From positions 62,001-126,000 of the forward strand of contig NZ_KV917371.1 of the NCBI RefSeq assembly GCF_002019635.1: DNA of 64,000 nt. The letters are read 5' to 3'. The position numbers and the translations under genes are program-made. The notes beneath the pieces are model-generated. The model was not told the DNA's origin. It searched no databases and saw nothing but the letters and a program-made list of their open reading frames with translations. Shown here in pieces: positions 1-7,979 of the stretch. Position 1 is the first letter of the stretch. Each line of letters begins with the position of its first letter. The DNA comes from Metabacillus halosaccharovorans (GTDB lineage: Bacteria > Bacillota > Bacilli > Bacillales > Bacillaceae).

Positions 1-79
1 CGTAAGTTTCTCCACGGCTGATGATCTCAAGCACACAACCCTCAAGCACCCCTTTCAGCATTTCTGTAATATTTTCCAA
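1..79 (-). CDS. PadR family transcriptional regulator, N-terminal fragment (cut by window edge)
   Basis: The reverse strand reads 26 codons from a TTG start at 79, giving MENITEMLKGVLEGCVLEII and then SRGETY, before the window ends. This is the typical opening of PadR winged-helix repressors, which sense phenolic acids or other small molecules. A GAGGG ribosome binding site lies seven bases before the TTG, and no better start is in reach. The rest of the gene, including the effector region, is outside the window, so neither ligand nor target can be inferred. AGTATTAC repeats upstream (151-181) may be its own operator. The family call rests only on N-terminal resemblance. Confidence 0.6.
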   Translation of the reverse strand, partial: MENITEMLKGVLEGCVLEIISRGETY

Positions 80-411
80 CTATTTTCCCTCACTTGTATT
101 TCATATTTTTTTGTTTTCAGTATCACAGGTATTATGTGCTACTGATATTTAGTATTACTTATTACTAGTATATAGTATTACAGAATACCATCACTTGTCA
201 ATAAAACTTTTAATCAATTAAGCCCAATTTTAATAACATCATACCGGTTCTTTTCTAATTTATATCTCAGAAGTTACTCCTACCTACTGAGTGCTTACAT
301 ATAAAAAGACCAGGATAGTATCCATCCTGATCTTTTTGTACAAATAGTATACAAGAAAAAATATTGTGACAAGCACGTTTCTGAGCATATTGCTTGAACT
401 GTAAACAAAAA
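80..411. other. Intergenic region with candidate PadR operator
   Basis: No gene is seen in these 332 bases. An AT-rich stretch at 141-190 carries AGTATTAC twice (151-158 and 174-181), with TACTAGTA between them. It lies 70 to 110 bases upstream of the PadR start, so it could be an autoregulatory operator and promoter area. The other end holds a terminator hairpin (303-339). Confidence 0.4.
303..339 (-). terminator. Terminator of M20 peptidase gene
   Basis: Arms CAGGAT and ATCCTG are extended by AAAAGA/TCTTTT around a short loop, with a T-run on the reverse strand. It lies about 75 bases beyond the M20 stop codon. The sequence would also work on the forward strand. Confidence 0.7.
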
Positions 412-1551
412 CTATTCACTTAATTTTTCAATCGTTTTTGCAAGTAATGCAGTAAATTGAGGGAATGTCTTTAAGTCAGTATACTCTTCCTTTTCACTAT
501 GAGAAAACTCCCCCATTGGCCCCATTCCATCTACGGTTGGAATCCCTTCACTTGCTGTAAAAGATGCGTCCGATCCTCCACCTGAGCTTACTTCACGGAT
601 TGTTATGCCGAGATCATCCGCCACTTCATGGATAACATTCATTAACTGCTCAGTCTCACTTGTCTTTAGCATTGGGGGGCGACTAATATCTCCTTTTAGT
701 TTGGTAACGGTACCCGAAACATGCTCCTCCTGTGAAATTTCTGTTATTTTCTTCACAATATCTGCAGCCTGTTGTTCATTGTTAAACCTCACATCAATGT
801 CTGCTCTTGCAACCGAAGGGATCGTATTTGTTGAGGTCCCTCCTTGCACTAATCCAACGTTTACAGATATTCCTTCATCATAATTGTTCAGCTGTTGAAG
901 TTTCAGAATTTTATGGGAGATTTCCTCAATGGCACTTCTACCCCGCTCAGGATCTACTCCGGAATGAGCACTTTTCCCTTTTACGTCAAGAGTGAATTGG
1001 CCAACCCCTTTGCGCTCAGTTACTAGTCCTCCATTTGGGCGTGAACATTCCACAACAAGTGAATATTGTTTGTTTTCAGCAACCTGTTTGATTAATGGTT
1101 TTGAGGTAGGAGAACCGATTTCTTCGTCACTGTTAAAAATAATATGCACATTTTTATATGCATCAGATCCGGCTTCCTTCAACGCCTTTAGTGCGTATAA
1201 AACTTGAACATGACTCGCTTTTTCATCATTAACACCAGGACCAAATGCTTTGTCACCAATCACTTTAAATGGGCGTTTTTCCGCTTCTCCCTTTGGAAAA
1301 ACGGTGTCCATATGGGCAATGATTAGAATTTTCGGATCAAGATCTCTTGAAGCTTTAATTTCCAAATGATTACCCAGCTTTTCTTCATAATGAACCTTTA
1401 CATCCATACCAATCTCTTCAAATTTTTCTATTAAGATGTCACCAACAGTATCTACACCTTCTTTATCATATGTTCCGCTGTCTGTATTCACTATACGTTC
1501 CAAAAGGTCATACATTTCTTGTTCTTTTGTTTCTAAATAAGTTTCAATCAT
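412..1551 (-). CDS. M20 family metallopeptidase (glutamate carboxypeptidase-like)
   Basis: This is probably a cytosolic zinc exopeptidase or deacylase of the M20 (ArgE/DapE/CPG2) superfamily. Visible landmarks are HMDTVFP (His80, Asp82), GPGVNDEK (Asp109, the bridging ligand), the DEEIGS catalytic glutamate region near residue 143, and SGGGSDAS near the C-terminus. The order of catalytic core, lid domain and core matches the family, and so does the length of 379 residues. An upstream ATG at 1611 exists, but AAGGAGAG sits directly before the ATG at 1551, so I chose that start. The gene has its own terminator. Substrate is unknown; carboxypeptidase G2-like enzymes cleave C-terminal glutamate from folates or peptides. 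Confidence 0.88.
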   Translation of the reverse strand: MIETYLETKEQEMYDLLERIVNTDSGTYDKEGVDTVGDILIEKFEEIGMDVKVHYEEKLGNHLEIKASRDLDPKILIIAHMDTVFPKGEAEKRPFKVIGDKAFGPGVNDEKASHVQVLYALKALKEAGSDAYKNVHIIFNSDEEIGSPTSKPLIKQVAENKQYSLVVECSRPNGGLVTERKGVGQFTLDVKGKSAHSGVDPERGRSAIEEISHKILKLQQLNNYDEGISVNVGLVQGGTSTNTIPSVARADIDVRFNNEQQAADIVKKITEISQEEHVSGTVTKLKGDISRPPMLKTSETEQLMNVIHEVADDLGITIREVSSGGGSDASFTASEGIPTVDGMGPMGEFSHSEKEEYTDLKTFPQFTALLAKTIEKLSE

Positions 1552-1653
1552 TTTTCTCTCCTTATGCTTGTTTGTAGGTTCATTACCCACTGTATTCTGT
1601 GGGATAAACATATAATTAAGGTCTATACTTTTTTACTTCCGGTTAAATCGGCA

Positions 1654-1689
1654 CAAAAAAATACTCACAAAAACAAAATTGTGAGTATA
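1654..1689 (-). terminator. Terminator of GNAT gene
   Basis: The reverse strand has ATACTCAC, a 12-base loop and GTGAGTAT, followed by TTTTTT. It begins six bases beyond the GNAT stop codon. Confidence 0.8.
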
Positions 1690-1694
1690 AATAT

Positions 1695-2204
1695 CTATTC
1701 ATATTTGTTAATAGTTATTTCTTTTTCAAAATGCACGGTCTGCCATTCATCAAACTCATCCAGTGTTTCGACAAAGCCTTTTTTTCTCCAAAAAGAAAGA
1801 CCGCCTGGTAAAAATTTATGAGTATGTAGATACATTATTTTATATCCTGCTATATTGCTATAGAGTTCAATTGCTTCATATAAAAGTGTTCCAATACCTT
1901 GTCTGCGGGCATTTTTATCAACATAGCATTTAATGATTTCACATGTTTGGTCTAATTCATAGCGATCTTTAAGTGATGATATCCTTCCATCATAAGGACG
2001 AAGAGCGATGGTTCCCATTACTTCTCCTTTTGAAAATGCAGCAAGAATAGTCGCTTTACTCTTGTTTATATATAATGATTCCATGTCCGTTAAATCTCTC
2101 AATGACGCATCTCCGATTTGAAATGGATATATATCTTCCATCGTTTTTAATAAAAACCGTGAAACCTTCTCAACCTCACTTTTCCTTACCTCACGAATAT
2201 CCAT
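1695..2204 (-). CDS. GNAT family N-acetyltransferase
   Basis: A 169-residue single-domain acyltransferase of the GNAT fold, expected to transfer acetyl from acetyl-CoA to an amine. The acetyl-CoA pyrophosphate loop is seen as RRQGIGTLLYEAIE at about residues 110-123. It is preceded by the beta-strand CEIIKCYVD and followed by the late motif FWRKKGF. The ATG at 2204 follows GAGAGGAA at close spacing. It is divergent from the NUDIX gene, 85 bases from that start, and has its own terminator. The acceptor cannot be told from sequence. Confidence 0.82.
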   Translation of the reverse strand: MDIREVRKSEVEKVSRFLLKTMEDIYPFQIGDASLRDLTDMESLYINKSKATILAAFSKGEVMGTIALRPYDGRISSLKDRYELDQTCEIIKCYVDKNARRQGIGTLLYEAIELYSNIAGYKIMYLHTHKFLPGGLSFWRKKGFVETLDEFDEWQTVHFEKEITINKYE

Positions 2205-2289
2205 AAAAATGTTTCCTCTCTATATTATCTTCTTTTCTTTCTATCCTACATGGTATCATATTCAAGTAAAACGTTTTTTGGAGGAGATC

Positions 2290-2718
2290 ATGAAAAAAAT
2301 TGTGAAGGTTGTAGCTGCCATCATTGAAAATGATCGAAATGAAATTCTATGCGCACTTAGATCTCAAAACATGTCCATGGCGAATATGTGGGAGTTTCCA
2401 GGAGGTAAAGTGGAGAAGGACGAAGACATGTCTGCTGCCTTAGTTCGAGAAATTAAGGAAGAACTCAACTGTACGATCGAAGTTACTGACCTTTTCCATG
2501 ACCATACTCATGAATACGAAAGTGCTACCATTAACCTGATATGTATGACATGCAAAATTGTAAGCGGTCAACCCGAAGCAAATGAGCATTCCGCCTTACT
2601 TTGGTTAAAAAGAGAAAATCTCACATCCCTAAAATGGGCACCTGCTGATATCCCGGCAGTAGAACAATTAAGTGGGCCTTATGGTGGGCCTTGGGGACAG
2701 GTTCCTCGTCCCAATTAA
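2290..2718 (+). CDS. NUDIX hydrolase, 8-oxo-dGTP diphosphatase (MutT-like)
   Basis: A 142-residue pyrophosphohydrolase, probably cleaning oxidised nucleotides such as 8-oxo-dGTP. The Nudix box is complete: GGKVEKDEDMSAALVREIKEE at about residues 37-57, with the metal-binding REIKEE. The start is the ATG after GGAGGAG, not the earlier in-frame ATG at 2209, which lacks a ribosome site. Oddity: the C-terminus (GPWGQVPRPN) is encoded by a dispersed GGGACAGG-type repeat that also supplies the stop codon. The AraC protein at 10.4 kb ends in the same seven residues, GQVPRPN. The natural end of the family would fall near residue 132. Confidence 0.88.
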   Translation: MKKIVKVVAAIIENDRNEILCALRSQNMSMANMWEFPGGKVEKDEDMSAALVREIKEELNCTIEVTDLFHDHTHEYESATINLICMTCKIVSGQPEANEHSALLWLKRENLTSLKWAPADIPAVEQLSGPYGGPWGQVPRPN

Positions 2719-2733
2719 CAGGGACAGGAACCT
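2693..2733. repeat. GGGACAGG-type dispersed repeat, copy 1
   Basis: GGGGACAGGTTCCTCGTCCC is followed by AATTAACAGGGACAGGAACC, forming overlapping inverted repeats. It covers the 3' end and stop codon of the NUDIX gene and reaches the end of ilvA. Related copies lie near 5.2, 10.4, 23.3 and 23.5 kb. Confidence 0.75.
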
Positions 2734-3934
2734 AGACACGAATATTATATCCTTTATTTTTCAAGACTTTATGTATTTGTTCAATATGGTCATTGTTTTT
2801 TGTTTCAAGAGAAATCTCGAGTTGTGCAAATCCGGGATAAATATGTCTGCCTATATGTTGTAGGTTGACATTTTGGATATTTGCATTTAGCTCAGTAAGA
2901 TAGCGTAGAACCTTTTCAAGCTCTCCCGGCTTATCTTTTAATGTGAGTGAAAAATGTGCATATCTTCCCGCTTCAACAAGACCGCGTTCGATAATTTTTG
3001 AAATAAAATGTACATCCACGTTTCCCCCACTTAAAACAGCCGTTATTTTCTTTCCTTTTATATGTAATTTTTCATATAAAAGAGCTGCTACAGGGCTAGC
3101 TCCCGATCCTTCAACTAAAAGCTTATTTCTTTCCAATAGCATTAACATTGATCGAGCGATTTCCATTTCATCCACACATACAATATCATCAACGTATTCT
3201 TTAATGATGTCAAAATTCCGTTGTCCTGGTTTTTTTACGGCAATTCCGTCTGCCATTGTTGGAGTTGCTTCTACCATGACAGGTTTGTTATGTAATAAAG
3301 ACTGTTTCATACTTGGACAAGCAAGGGTTTGAACACCGTAAACAGATACTTTCGGATTCATCTGTTTCACCGTCATGGCAACGCCGGCTATAAGCCCCCC
3401 TCCACCAACAGGACAAATAATCGCATCTACTTCAGGAAGTTGTTCAAGTATTTCTAAACCAACTGTTCCTTGTCCAACAATCACTTCATCATCATCAAAC
3501 GCATGAATAAACGTGCCATTCATTCGTTCACAATACTCTAATGCATATGCTAGAGCTTCATCAAACACCGATCCTTCTAAAATAACTTCTGCTCCATATT
3601 GCTTAGTCGCAAGGACCTTACTAAGCGGTGCTCCCTTTGGCATCACAATCGTACAAGGAATACCTAACATTTGACTTGAGTAAGCAACACCTTGAGCATG
3701 GTTGCCAGCTGAAGCTGCAACAACTCCCTTATGTAAATCTTCCTTTGATAAAGAAATTAGCTTATTATACGAACCCCTTACTTTAAATGACCCTGTTTTT
3801 TGGAGATTTTCAAGCTTTAAATACACTTCATTTTGAGAAAGATGACTAAATGTATGTGAATAGTCAAGCGGTGTCGTATGAACAATCCCTTTCAACTTTT
3901 TCCTGGCAACTAATACATCATCCACATTCAACAA
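2732..3934 (-). CDS. ilvA: Threonine dehydratase (threonine ammonia-lyase) with C-terminal ACT domain
   Basis: A PLP enzyme that deaminates threonine to 2-oxobutanoate for isoleucine synthesis or threonine breakdown. The PLP lysine is in GSFKVRG (Lys51), the phosphate-binding glycine loop is VGGGGLIAG near 176-184, and an ACT-like domain fills about residues 325-400 (ARYAHFSLTLKDKPGELEKV onward). The 400-residue length fits the short one-ACT form, nearer to the TdcB-like branch than to the long biosynthetic IlvA. AGGAGG precedes two tandem TTG codons (3934 and 3931); either could be the start. The 3' end abuts the GGGACAGG repeat. No ilv neighbours are present, and the biosynthetic or catabolic role is open. 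Confidence 0.9.
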   Translation of the reverse strand: MLNVDDVLVARKKLKGIVHTTPLDYSHTFSHLSQNEVYLKLENLQKTGSFKVRGSYNKLISLSKEDLHKGVVAASAGNHAQGVAYSSQMLGIPCTIVMPKGAPLSKVLATKQYGAEVILEGSVFDEALAYALEYCERMNGTFIHAFDDDEVIVGQGTVGLEILEQLPEVDAIICPVGGGGLIAGVAMTVKQMNPKVSVYGVQTLACPSMKQSLLHNKPVMVEATPTMADGIAVKKPGQRNFDIIKEYVDDIVCVDEMEIARSMLMLLERNKLLVEGSGASPVAALLYEKLHIKGKKITAVLSGGNVDVHFISKIIERGLVEAGRYAHFSLTLKDKPGELEKVLRYLTELNANIQNVNLQHIGRHIYPGFAQLEISLETKNNDHIEQIHKVLKNKGYNIRV

Positions 3935-4012
3935 AAACTCCTCCTAACCTTACATGCTCTTCTTAGGATGTTCAGTTGAGTGAAGCATTATGATTATTAG
4001 CTCGTAATAAAT

Positions 4013-4041
4013 AGAAAAACTTGGCTTATCGCCAAGTCCTA
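4013..4041 (-). terminator. Terminator of SGNH hydrolase gene
   Basis: The reverse strand reads CTTGGC, GATAA, GCCAAG and then a T-run, just beyond the stop codon at 4046. Confidence 0.8.
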
Positions 4042-4045
4042 GTTT

Positions 4046-5038
4046 TTATTCTCCATCCTCATCCATGACCTCAGGTTCAACGGTAACTTCCTCCAAGTTC
4101 TCCAAAATCCGCTTTGCCATCAGCTTATATCCGCTATTATTTGGGTGGAAATGGTCATCAGATAATAACTCTTCATCAGAATCTATAAATAAATCTGAGA
4201 TTGGAATATAATTCACATTTTCAAATTGTTCAGTTACCAATCGTCCAGAATCATTCCAATCGTTGATAATCATTTCTAATTCTTCTATTTCAGCTAAATA
4301 ACGATCAAAGGGATTATAAAAACCGATTAAATAAATTTTGGTATCTGGATTTATTTCGTTAACCCTTTCAAGAATTGCTGTTAATCTCTCAAGATATGTT
4401 ATTTTTGCTTGATCAAACAGATCTAATTGAAGATTCATAATGTTATTTCTTACTATTTTCATAATGTCATTTGCACCTATTGTTATTAATACAATATCTG
4501 CTTTTTTAATTGACGTTTCAATTTCTTTTTTTTCAAGACGTTTTAATAATTGATCTGTTCGATTTCCCCGTTTGCCATAGTTTTCAATGGTAACATTAAT
4601 TTTATTTTCTATAAAAGTATTATTTAGGATCCCCACATAGCCGCCATTTTCTGTTTCATCTCCTACACCTTGAGTGAGAGAATCACCTATTGCGACAACT
4701 TTTAGATCTTTTTTAAATAATTTTATAACACCTTCTACTACTCCCTTAACCCTCTCTCTAAAGCCTTCCGTTTTTGTTTCTTCAGTCTCTCCATCTACAA
4801 CTTTTTCCTGTTCACTCTCAGCCATTTCGACCGTAACATCCTCAACCATTTCCGCATTCTCAGGATCAGATTCTTTTTCAGTTAAAGATTCATCTATTTT
4901 TTCGTTAGGATTTTCACTCACATTAAATGTTTCGACAATACCCTGTTTCGTTTCTTTGGAGTCAGAAAGAAAGAAGTAAACACTAAAACACACTACTAGC
5001 ATACTAGCAATCAGTAGCCACACTTTCCGTTTTTTCAC
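4046..5038 (-). CDS. SGNH/GDSL-type esterase or lipase, membrane anchored
   Basis: A 330-residue extracytoplasmic hydrolase of the SGNH fold. It opens with a lysine-rich tip and a hydrophobic segment (about residues 6-24) acting as an uncleaved signal or anchor. A Glu-rich low-complexity linker follows to about residue 95, then the catalytic domain: block I GDSLTQGVGDE, block III GANDI, and block V DDHFHPNNSGY with the Asp-His pair. The catalytic part resembles Bacillus YpmR-type proteins. GTG at 5038 is preferred (AGGTG nine bases upstream) over the GTG at 5050. The long acidic linker suggests it reaches through the cell wall. Substrate is unknown. Confidence 0.82.
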   Translation of the reverse strand: MKKRKVWLLIASMLVVCFSVYFFLSDSKETKQGIVETFNVSENPNEKIDESLTEKESDPENAEMVEDVTVEMAESEQEKVVDGETEETKTEGFRERVKGVVEGVIKLFKKDLKVVAIGDSLTQGVGDETENGGYVGILNNTFIENKINVTIENYGKRGNRTDQLLKRLEKKEIETSIKKADIVLITIGANDIMKIVRNNIMNLQLDLFDQAKITYLERLTAILERVNEINPDTKIYLIGFYNPFDRYLAEIEELEMIINDWNDSGRLVTEQFENVNYIPISDLFIDSDEELLSDDHFHPNNSGYKLMAKRILENLEEVTVEPEVMDEDGE

Positions 5039-5055
5039 GTTTAACAACACCTATC

Positions 5056-5149
5056 AATTTATAGTACGAATTCAACAGTTTATTTATTTTAACATGATGT
5101 TAAAAATACACAAACTTTAAGTAGGTTTTAAATCATTGTACTATAAATT
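5056..5149. repeat. 94-bp segment bounded by 12-bp inverted repeats
   Basis: AATTTATAGTAC at 5056-5067 is exactly mirrored by GTACTATAAATT at 5138-5149. Inside lies a second perfect palindrome, TTTTAACATGATGTTAAAA, at 5087-5105. The segment forms nearly all of the upstream region of the SGNH gene. It could be a miniature element or a regulatory region. Confidence 0.55.
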
Positions 5150-5189
5150 TGTATAAACACTTTTGGGATTTTATACCACCATTTAAAAG

Positions 5190-5990
5190 CTAGGCTTGTT
5201 GTTCTTCAATTTGGGACAGTGTTCCTGTCCCTATGTCCCGCTTCACAATTTTTAGAGTTGCTACGATAAGAAAGCTAACGATGACTAGTAGTAGCCATGA
5301 GCTTACTTTTCCTAGGTGGACTAGACTCCATGCTTCCGTTTGGTTTGGATATTCCCATGCTCCGAAAAATGTTGCGATGTTCTCGGCTATCCATATAAAA
5401 AATCCGATGAGGATAAAAGAAAGCGCAAGTGGCATACGATAACGAGATCCATTTACTTCGTAAATGACCATTGTTCGAAAAAAGACGATAATGACAAGTC
5501 CCGATAACCACCAGCGGATATCGATCCAGAAATGATGGGTGAAAAAATTTAAATAAATCGCTGCTGCAAGAGGAACAACGACCAAAAACGGTGGCCACTT
5601 TATCAGTTCAACCTTCAGCCTTCTCCACGCCTGGCAAAGATAACTCGCTACACTTGCGTACATGAAGCCGCTGTACAATGGCACCCCAAACACTTTCGAA
5701 AATCCATCCTCCGGATAAGACCATGACCCCATATGTACTTTAAAAAGCTCAAGAGCAAGACCAATAATATGAAACAATGTAATCACCTTAAGTTCATCAC
5801 GTGTTTCAAGTCCGGAACGCACCATCACCCACTGCATAAAAAGGCAAATGATAAGGAGCCAGTCATATCTTGGCAGAAAAGGAAGAGGTATGAACTTTGT
5901 TATAGCCAAAGATGCAAAAATGACAACGGGAAATAAACATGATAAGGCTTGCTCCCACCCAAAATGAACAAGTTGTTTAAGTACTTTCAT
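5190..5990 (-). CDS. DUF817 family integral membrane protein
   Basis: A 266-residue membrane protein with about eight hydrophobic helices and conserved aromatic stretches (HMGSWSYPEDG, GSRYRMPLAL, FFGAWEYPNQ) typical of DUF817, the family of Bacillus YoaT. No biochemical function is established. ATG 5990 with GGAGG eight bases upstream is preferred to the TTG at 6005, which would overlap the ribosome site. Oddity: the last residues (RDIGTGTLSQIEEQQA) are partly encoded by the GGGACAGG-type repeat at 5211-5241, so the cytoplasmic tail is probably not ancestral. Confidence 0.82.
   Translation of the reverse strand: MKVLKQLVHFGWEQALSCLFPVVIFASLAITKFIPLPFLPRYDWLLIICLFMQWVMVRSGLETRDELKVITLFHIIGLALELFKVHMGSWSYPEDGFSKVFGVPLYSGFMYASVASYLCQAWRRLKVELIKWPPFLVVVPLAAAIYLNFFTHHFWIDIRWWLSGLVIIVFFRTMVIYEVNGSRYRMPLALSFILIGFFIWIAENIATFFGAWEYPNQTEAWSLVHLGKVSSWLLLVIVSFLIVATLKIVKRDIGTGTLSQIEEQQA
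5211..5241. repeat. GGGACAGG-type dispersed repeat, copy 2
   Basis: GGGACAGTGTTCCTGTCCC is followed by TATGTCCC. It lies wholly inside the 3' coding end of the DUF817 gene and supplies residues near its C-terminus. Confidence 0.7.
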
Positions 5991-6187
5991 GATTTTTACC
6001 TCCAAAGGTTTTTTCCATATAAGAAGGGGTAACCATCGTTAGCCTGGTTTTCCTTGTTAAAGAAGTTATTAACTTTCCATAAAGATCCCTGCCTATATTT
6101 CCTATTTAGAATTTAGCACAACTTTTATTGTTTTACAATAAAATATTATTGCTTTTATTTTAATTGTTATTGTTATTGGATAAAACA

Positions 6188-6222
6188 AAAAAAGCATTCC
6201 TCTACAAAAAGGAATGCTTGAT
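6188..6222 (-). terminator. Terminator of PhnB-like gene
   Basis: Arms AAGCATTCCT and AGGAATGCTT are followed by a long T-run on the reverse strand, about 45 bases after the stop at 6265. Confidence 0.85.
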
Positions 6223-6264
6223 TACGATATAAAGTCTATTTTATAAAATATAAGGCGTGTTCAA

Positions 6265-6669
6265 TTAAGCTTCGTGACTAAATTGCCATTGAATCTGATA
6301 CTTATCAGTTAAACTTCCGTAACATTTACTCCACGGTGTCTCTTGCAACTCCATTTGTACAGAGCCCTCAGCTTTCAACTTCTCAAATGCATCTCTGATG
6401 GCCGACTCGTCACCGCTTACATAAGCGAGTGTAATATTATTACCTACATGATATGGAGTCCCAGGAAAATTGTCAGAGAACATCAGCTTAGTACCAGCAA
6501 TCTCTAAGTATGTATGCATAATTAAATCTTCTGTTCCTGGTGGTAGATGTTCGGAATGCATAGATCCGAATGTCATAAATTGAGGTTCCTCAAGTCCAAA
6601 CACCTTTGCATAATATTGGACCACCTCTCGAGTATTTCCATCAAAAACTAAGTATGGATTCAATGCCAT
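6265..6669 (-). CDS. VOC family protein, PhnB/YjdN type
   Basis: A 134-residue metal-fold protein of the vicinal oxygen chelate superfamily. The signature is the PhnB-like opening MALNPYLVFDGNTREVVQYYAKVFG, a central MHTYLEIAGTKLMFSDNFPG, and an end resembling WGxxYGxxTDxxxxxW, seen as WSKCYGSLTDKYQIQW. Family members are often annotated as 3-demethylubiquinone methyltransferase-like, but they have no proven methyltransferase activity. The start has AAGGAGTG upstream. It is a single gene with its own terminator. Confidence 0.83.
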   Translation of the reverse strand: MALNPYLVFDGNTREVVQYYAKVFGLEEPQFMTFGSMHSEHLPPGTEDLIMHTYLEIAGTKLMFSDNFPGTPYHVGNNITLAYVSGDESAIRDAFEKLKAEGSVQMELQETPWSKCYGSLTDKYQIQWQFSHEA

Positions 6670-6837
6670 AAGATCACTCCTTAAATTGGATAGTTTTTAC
6701 ATTAATATCATACCATACAGGAACCTCACAATCAAACATATGTTCTTTATTTTTCGCAAAAAAATAATACCCCTCTATTGTTGGGGTATTACAGATAGCT
6801 GCAATAGTTTTTCCGGTGGTATATCAAAGTTGAAATA

Positions 6838-7962
6838 CTACCTTTCAATTAATTGCCCTGCCATTAAAAACTCATCAACTTCTATCTTTGAATTCCATCC
6901 CATCTGTTGACACATTTTATGGATTCTTCGCATATCTTGCCTTGCGACAATACTTGAACATCCTACTTTTTTTGCTATATTCGCGGCCTGACGCAGCAAA
7001 TCTACTAAAGTATCAGCTTGTGTTTCCCTAAATCCAAAATCTAATAATATTAATTCCTCTTTATTCACACCAAAACGGGCATATCCCCAAAACTCGTCTT
7101 CCTTTAACTGTCCCGAAAACAACTCTCTATCCTCAACTATTTTATTTGCTTTTATTGGTTCTGTTAATTGCTGAATCCACTGCCTTTCTGAACCTCTTCC
7201 AGAGGGAGTTTTGTCTATACCCCATTCTAATGATTCAGCTGCCAGTTTTTGTCTATCTTGTGAGCTTTGTATGATCGTCCACTCATGTAAAGGTATAGAG
7301 TTAAAATCAGGAACTTTAATTGAAATTTTCCATGATCGATATTCTGGAGTAATACCTATTCCTTTTAATAAGTCAGATACTTTTACAGGTTTTAAGCCCC
7401 TATTCAAAGCACGGCGAATAAGCTGTTTTAGTGCAGCTGGAGTTTCTTTCGTAATATCATTGCTATGCAGAACGAGAATCGAACCATTATAAAGAAACAC
7501 TGAGCCATTATCGACTATTTTTTGTGCAGGAAGACCTGCCCAATCACCTGTATCATTCCCTGTAATGCTGTGATAACCCCATTTTGAAAGCCAAATTAGG
7601 TTTTCTTCATTAAAATTTAGATAAGGAAAACGGAAAAAGTTCGGGCTTGGCTGTCCTGTTGCTTCTTGAAAGGCAAGTTCTGTTTCCTTTAATTCTTCCA
7701 AAAATACGTCTTCTGTTAATTCTGTCATTCTGCGATGATAATAGGAATGTGATGCGAGTTCATGCCCCCGTGATATCAACATATTTGCCTTATCAGGATG
7801 TTTATCGATCCATTCACCTGTAAAAAAAAATGTTCCTGACACTGAAAATTGTTCAAGTGCGTCCAACCATTCTTCTAATGGTTGTTTACTAGGACCATCA
7901 TCAAATGTGAATGCACAAGCATTTATAGTTGGATTTCCTTTTGCTATCGATTTATATCCCAT
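6838..7962 (-). CDS. Polysaccharide deacetylase (NodB domain) with extra C-terminal domain
   Basis: Residues 1-205 form a NodB homology domain (CE4 family): FTFDDGPS (catalytic Asp and metal Asp), HELASHSYYHRRM with the two metal histidines, RFPYLNF, and the late motif ILVLHSND. It has no signal peptide, so it is probably intracellular. Residues 206-374 are an unrelated segment that ends like a GNAT acetyltransferase (LVDLLRQAANIAKKVGCSSIV, then a helix and a final strand). ATG 7962 after GGAGGAATAAAG is preferred to the start at 7992. It lies 17 bases downstream of the GH4 gene, so it is co-transcribed with GH4 and the kinase. It may remove N-acetyl groups from an intracellular amino sugar or oligosaccharide. 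Confidence 0.8.
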   Translation of the reverse strand: MGYKSIAKGNPTINACAFTFDDGPSKQPLEEWLDALEQFSVSGTFFFTGEWIDKHPDKANMLISRGHELASHSYYHRRMTELTEDVFLEELKETELAFQEATGQPSPNFFRFPYLNFNEENLIWLSKWGYHSITGNDTGDWAGLPAQKIVDNGSVFLYNGSILVLHSNDITKETPAALKQLIRRALNRGLKPVKVSDLLKGIGITPEYRSWKISIKVPDFNSIPLHEWTIIQSSQDRQKLAAESLEWGIDKTPSGRGSERQWIQQLTEPIKANKIVEDRELFSGQLKEDEFWGYARFGVNKEELILLDFGFRETQADTLVDLLRQAANIAKKVGCSSIVARQDMRRIHKMCQQMGWNSKIEVDEFLMAGQLIER

Positions 7963-7979
7963 CTTTATTCCTCCATTTC

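Noticed and set aside
1564-1821. 85-codon forward ORF between the M20 and GNAT genes
   Set aside because: Overlaps the ends of both genes and a terminator hairpin; no ribosome site.
4674-4979. Forward ORF opposite the acidic linker of the SGNH protein
   Set aside because: Ser/Thr-rich antisense product of a Glu-rich coding segment; no start signals.
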